From: Ignatzschineria indica
GTDB lineage: Bacteria; Pseudomonadota; Gammaproteobacteria; Cardiobacteriales; Wohlfahrtiimonadaceae
Assembly: GCF_003121925.1 (NCBI RefSeq)
Contig: NZ_QEWR01000004.1
Span: forward strand, 327,240-377,396
Reading direction: 5' to 3'
Length of the DNA: 50,157 nt
Positions 47,592 to 50,157 of this stretch are shown one piece after another; the first letter of the stretch is position 1, and each line of letters starts with the position of its first letter. A program made the position numbers and the translations under genes. The notes below the pieces were generated by a model. It did not search any database and was not told the DNA's origin. It saw only the letters and a list, made by a program, of their open reading frames with translations.

Positions 47592-47981
47592 TTAAGGGCA
47601 AAGATCACTGGTAAATGTATGAGGCTCTTCACCTCTTTGACACTTCTGCTCTGTGAATTTCTCATCGATCCCCCAAATAGGGGTCTCATCTTGGATCGAT
47701 TGCTTAACGATATAGGTGGTTCTGATTGCTGAGATAGAATCATCTAACAAGCCTGATTCCGTAAGTGTAATCATCACCGCATCGGGAGATTCAACACGAT
47801 TGGGTTTTTGAGTTAAGGTTATTGTGGAGAGTTCCTCATGATCTAGAAAGTTATTTTCTGCCAAGATGGCTTGAAGCGGTGTACGATAACCGATGGCTTC
47901 TTCTGCTGAGTTATCTTCTTGCGCAATTGCAAGAGTGGTTAGTAGTGCCGGCAATGTTAGTGCCATGATTAATTTTTTCAT
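47592..47981 (-). CDS. Small secreted protein of unknown function
   Basis: The 129-residue precursor has a signal peptide (MKKLIMALTLPALLTTLAIA, cut before QEDNS). The mature 109 residues are acidic and contain two cysteines near the end (QKCQRGEE and SDLCP) that could form a disulfide in the periplasm. I do not recognise a family. It lies between the rhlE terminator and the EamA transporter, with about 200 bases to each side; the right spacer (48082-48150) is a T/C-rich low-complexity tract. AGGATATTAAG precedes the ATG. Confidence 0.7.
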   Translation of the reverse strand: MKKLIMALTLPALLTTLAIAQEDNSAEEAIGYRTPLQAILAENNFLDHEELSTITLTQKPNRVESPDAVMITLTESGLLDDSISAIRTTYIVKQSIQDETPIWGIDEKFTEQKCQRGEEPHTFTSDLCP

Positions 47982-48179
47982 CTTAATATCCTCAATGGTA
48001 TCTTTATCACATGCGATTAAGTCATGCCTCTAATAGATCATATTACTATCTTTCATTACTACATCATCGTCTACCTTACATCTTTTATCTTATTTTTTAC
48101 CTCATCTTTTATCTCATCTTCTACCTATCTGATCTTCATTCTCATCTCAGAGAGAGAAATAGAACGTATGATATACCCG

Positions 48180-49034
48180 TTATTTTCGAGGGACGAAGAG
48201 CAGAAGCAATCCTGCAAAAATAACAAGTAGTGCGCCTAACCAACCCCAAAAACCTAATGTCTCATTCCAGATAAAATGGGAGAGTAGAGCACCAAATACG
48301 GCATTAAGGTAGTAGAAGGGCGCTAAAATCGAAGCATCGGTCAATGTATTAGCGCGTGTTACCCAAATTTGCCCGAGTGATCCAAAGAGCCCCATCAATA
48401 AGACAACACCCCAAACGGCAAGTGATGAGGGAAGGCTGAATTCGGTAAAGAGTGCTAAGCCTAAAGCGGAAACTATCCCGGTTAAAGAGAAGTAGAAGAC
48501 AATCTCCTCTCCTTTAGCCACGCGGCTGACTCTTTTGATCGCCACCATCGCCATCGCAACAAAGACTCCTGCAATAATCGGAAGAAGAGAGAGTACGGTA
48601 AATTGTGGTTTATCCACATCTGCTAACATCCAAACGCCGGCAAGTGCTAAAAGAAAGCTCGGGATTAAGACCCAATTGAGACGCTCTTTGAGCCAAATAA
48701 AAGCTAATATCGGCACAAAGAGCGGTGTAAGTGAGCGTAGAACCGTGGCATCAGAGAGTGGAAGTACCTTTAAAGAGATAAAGATTAAGATCATGCCAAT
48801 CTGGCCCGATAGGGAGCGAATCGCATGAAGAGGTAAGCGCTTGATGGAGTTTCGCATCTCGCCAGAGTAGTAGAATGCCGGCAATACCCAAAAGAGAGTG
48901 ACTAGATTCCGAAAGAAGATAATAGTTGCCGTCGAGATATCATTGCTCAACCATTTGATGGAGCTATCCATTAGGGCAAATGCGATCTGAGAGATAAAGA
49001 CAAAGAAGATACCAAGTAGTAGCGGATTGCGCAT
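48180..49034 (-). CDS. EamA/DMT-family transporter
   Basis: The 284-residue protein has ten membrane helices in two duplicated EamA halves. The first half is IAFALMDSSIKWLSNDISTA and LSDATVLRSLTPLFVPILAF, and the second contains DASILAPFYYLNAVFGALLS. Such drug/metabolite exporters move amino acids, metabolites or toxic compounds; the substrate is not visible. The start ATG at 49034 is preceded by AGAG-rich sequence. No operon partner is near; the next feature is the rRNA operon leader. Confidence 0.87.
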   Translation of the reverse strand: MRNPLLLGIFFVFISQIAFALMDSSIKWLSNDISTATIIFFRNLVTLFWVLPAFYYSGEMRNSIKRLPLHAIRSLSGQIGMILIFISLKVLPLSDATVLRSLTPLFVPILAFIWLKERLNWVLIPSFLLALAGVWMLADVDKPQFTVLSLLPIIAGVFVAMAMVAIKRVSRVAKGEEIVFYFSLTGIVSALGLALFTEFSLPSSLAVWGVVLLMGLFGSLGQIWVTRANTLTDASILAPFYYLNAVFGALLSHFIWNETLGFWGWLGALLVIFAGLLLLFVPRK

Positions 49035-49539
49035 AGAGAGACTCTATTTATAAAGTGAAGGCAGGTTAATGCATGATGAAGTGATGATCCTGATACCTAT
49101 TATTGATATCCATTAATATAGATATCAAATTATACGGATATTATCTTAATAGCAATATAGTGTAGTAATGGATCGCTCCAAATTAGATATCTCCCACTTG
49201 CTTTAATTGATTCTTATTCATTCTTATCTGCTTCTATTTACTCTTATATAATTCAATGAGTTGATCTACTTTTAGAGTGTAAGAATCACATTTTAGGTAG
49301 AGTTTTTCAAAAAAAGAATCAAAAAGAGTTGCAAATAAAAATGAAAGGGGTAAGATACATCACCTCAGACGACACAGCGCTTCTGAGACAGTCAAAGCTT
49401 TAACCTATTAGTAGTCAGTTTTAAGCAGGTTTTAATATAGTTTTTAACATCTTGCTAATGGGGATTTGAGTAGGATTCGAAATTGAGATTCAAGCTGAAA
49501 TCAAAATCGGAAAACTCAAAAAAATAGTTAAAAATAAGT

Positions 49540-49568
49540 TTGACAAGTTGATAAAGCATCTGTAATAT
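49540..49568 (+). promoter_or_regulatory. Strong rRNA operon promoter
   Basis: TTGACA (49540-49545) is followed after 17 bases by TAATAT (49563-49568). Another weaker pair, TTGCAA (49329) with TAAGAT (49351), lies upstream and could be a second promoter. The 49035-49539 stretch otherwise shows no gene. Confidence 0.85.
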
Positions 49569-49628
49569 AGTTCGTCTGCTTAGGGCGGTAAGAGATTCAG
49601 GATTGAGTTCACTTTAGCCTAACCCTAA

Positions 49629-49641
49629 AGTTCTTTAACAA
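49629..49641 (+). promoter_or_regulatory. boxA antitermination element of the rRNA leader
   Basis: AGTTCTTTAACAA closely resembles the E. coli rrn boxA TGCTCTTTAACA. It binds the NusB-S10 antitermination complex in the leader, 186 bases before 16S. Confidence 0.75.
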
Positions 49642-49814
49642 ATTAATCTTAAGTAAGTTTGTATGGGGGCTTGTATTTGTTTGCGTGAGCAAAAGAATAG
49701 AAGTCTAACCAAACAATTCCAGCATCTATTTTTTTATAATGGAAATAGAAGCAGTAATTGAGCAGTAACGTAAGTTACATGGTTAGATCGAAAGATTTAA
49801 ACATTATAGAGATT

Positions 49815-50157
<343 letters not shown>

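Noticed and set aside
48011-48230. Two short tyrosine- and leucine-rich ORFs
   Set aside because: They translate a T/C-rich low-complexity tract and the end of the EamA gene on the other strand.

Overview
The window looks like a chromosomal segment of a low-GC gammaproteobacterium. The right edge is the first 343 nt of a 16S rRNA gene, and the genes include cpxRA, dksA, dsbB, mlaFE, rsmI, yraN, trkH, rhlE and a TPP-controlled thiC. The gene set, the Helicobacter-like formamidase and the porins suggest a Cardiobacteriales-type organism such as Ignatzschineria. That name is an inference from memory, not a database match. No prophage, transposase or CRISPR array is visible.

Layout. 1-1.9 kb: C-terminal part of an autotransporter with long 18-bp coding repeats. 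2.1-4.5 kb: an ATP-grasp protein of the YheC/YheD type followed by an unrecognised beta-rich protein. 5.6-8.2 kb: dapB, a small membrane protein and dksA, separated by long AT-rich spacers. 8.5-8.7 kb: tRNA-Ala and tRNA-Glu. 9-12.7 kb: dsbB, mlaF-mlaE and dnaA, which here is not next to dnaN. 13-17.8 kb: yraN diverging from rsmI and an MFS transporter, then a SuhB-like protein that has lost its catalytic residues, and a secreted NAGPA-type protein. 17.9-25.2 kb, mainly minus strand: cpxA/cpxR, trkH and gpsA, with a small Lpp-like lipoprotein on the plus strand. 25.6-28.4 kb: two tandem paralogous porins. 29-31.4 kb: a Lon protease. 31.4-32.4 kb: an intergenic region between divergent genes with clustered DnaA-box-like 9-mers, dense GATC sites and a near-parS palindrome, a candidate replication-origin region. 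32.4-35.7 kb: a D-lactate dehydrogenase/Fe-S protein and ydhR. 36.8-37.8 kb: formamidase amiF, bracketed by repeat arrays. 38.3-39.8 kb: two exported versions of usually cytosolic folds (VOC and RidA). 40.1-42.3 kb: TPP riboswitch and thiC. 42.5-44.4 kb: a ParDE pair and a PIN-like protein that look imported. 44.4-49 kb: brnQ, rhlE, a small secreted protein and an EamA transporter. 49.5 kb to the end: rRNA promoter, boxA and 16S.

The most striking non-genic structure is a family of intergenic repeats made of two alternating modules (head H and tail T). They occur singly or as arrays at 8.8, 12.9, 23.2-24.1, 35.8-36.4 and 38.0-38.3 kb, mostly between convergent gene ends. The hexamer GCCGGC is also far more common across the window than its base composition predicts. 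Envelope functions recur (autotransporter, porins, Mla, Dsb, Cpx stress sensing, Lpp-like protein), alongside housekeeping genes for replication start, ribosome modification, the stringent response and nitrogen release from formamide.
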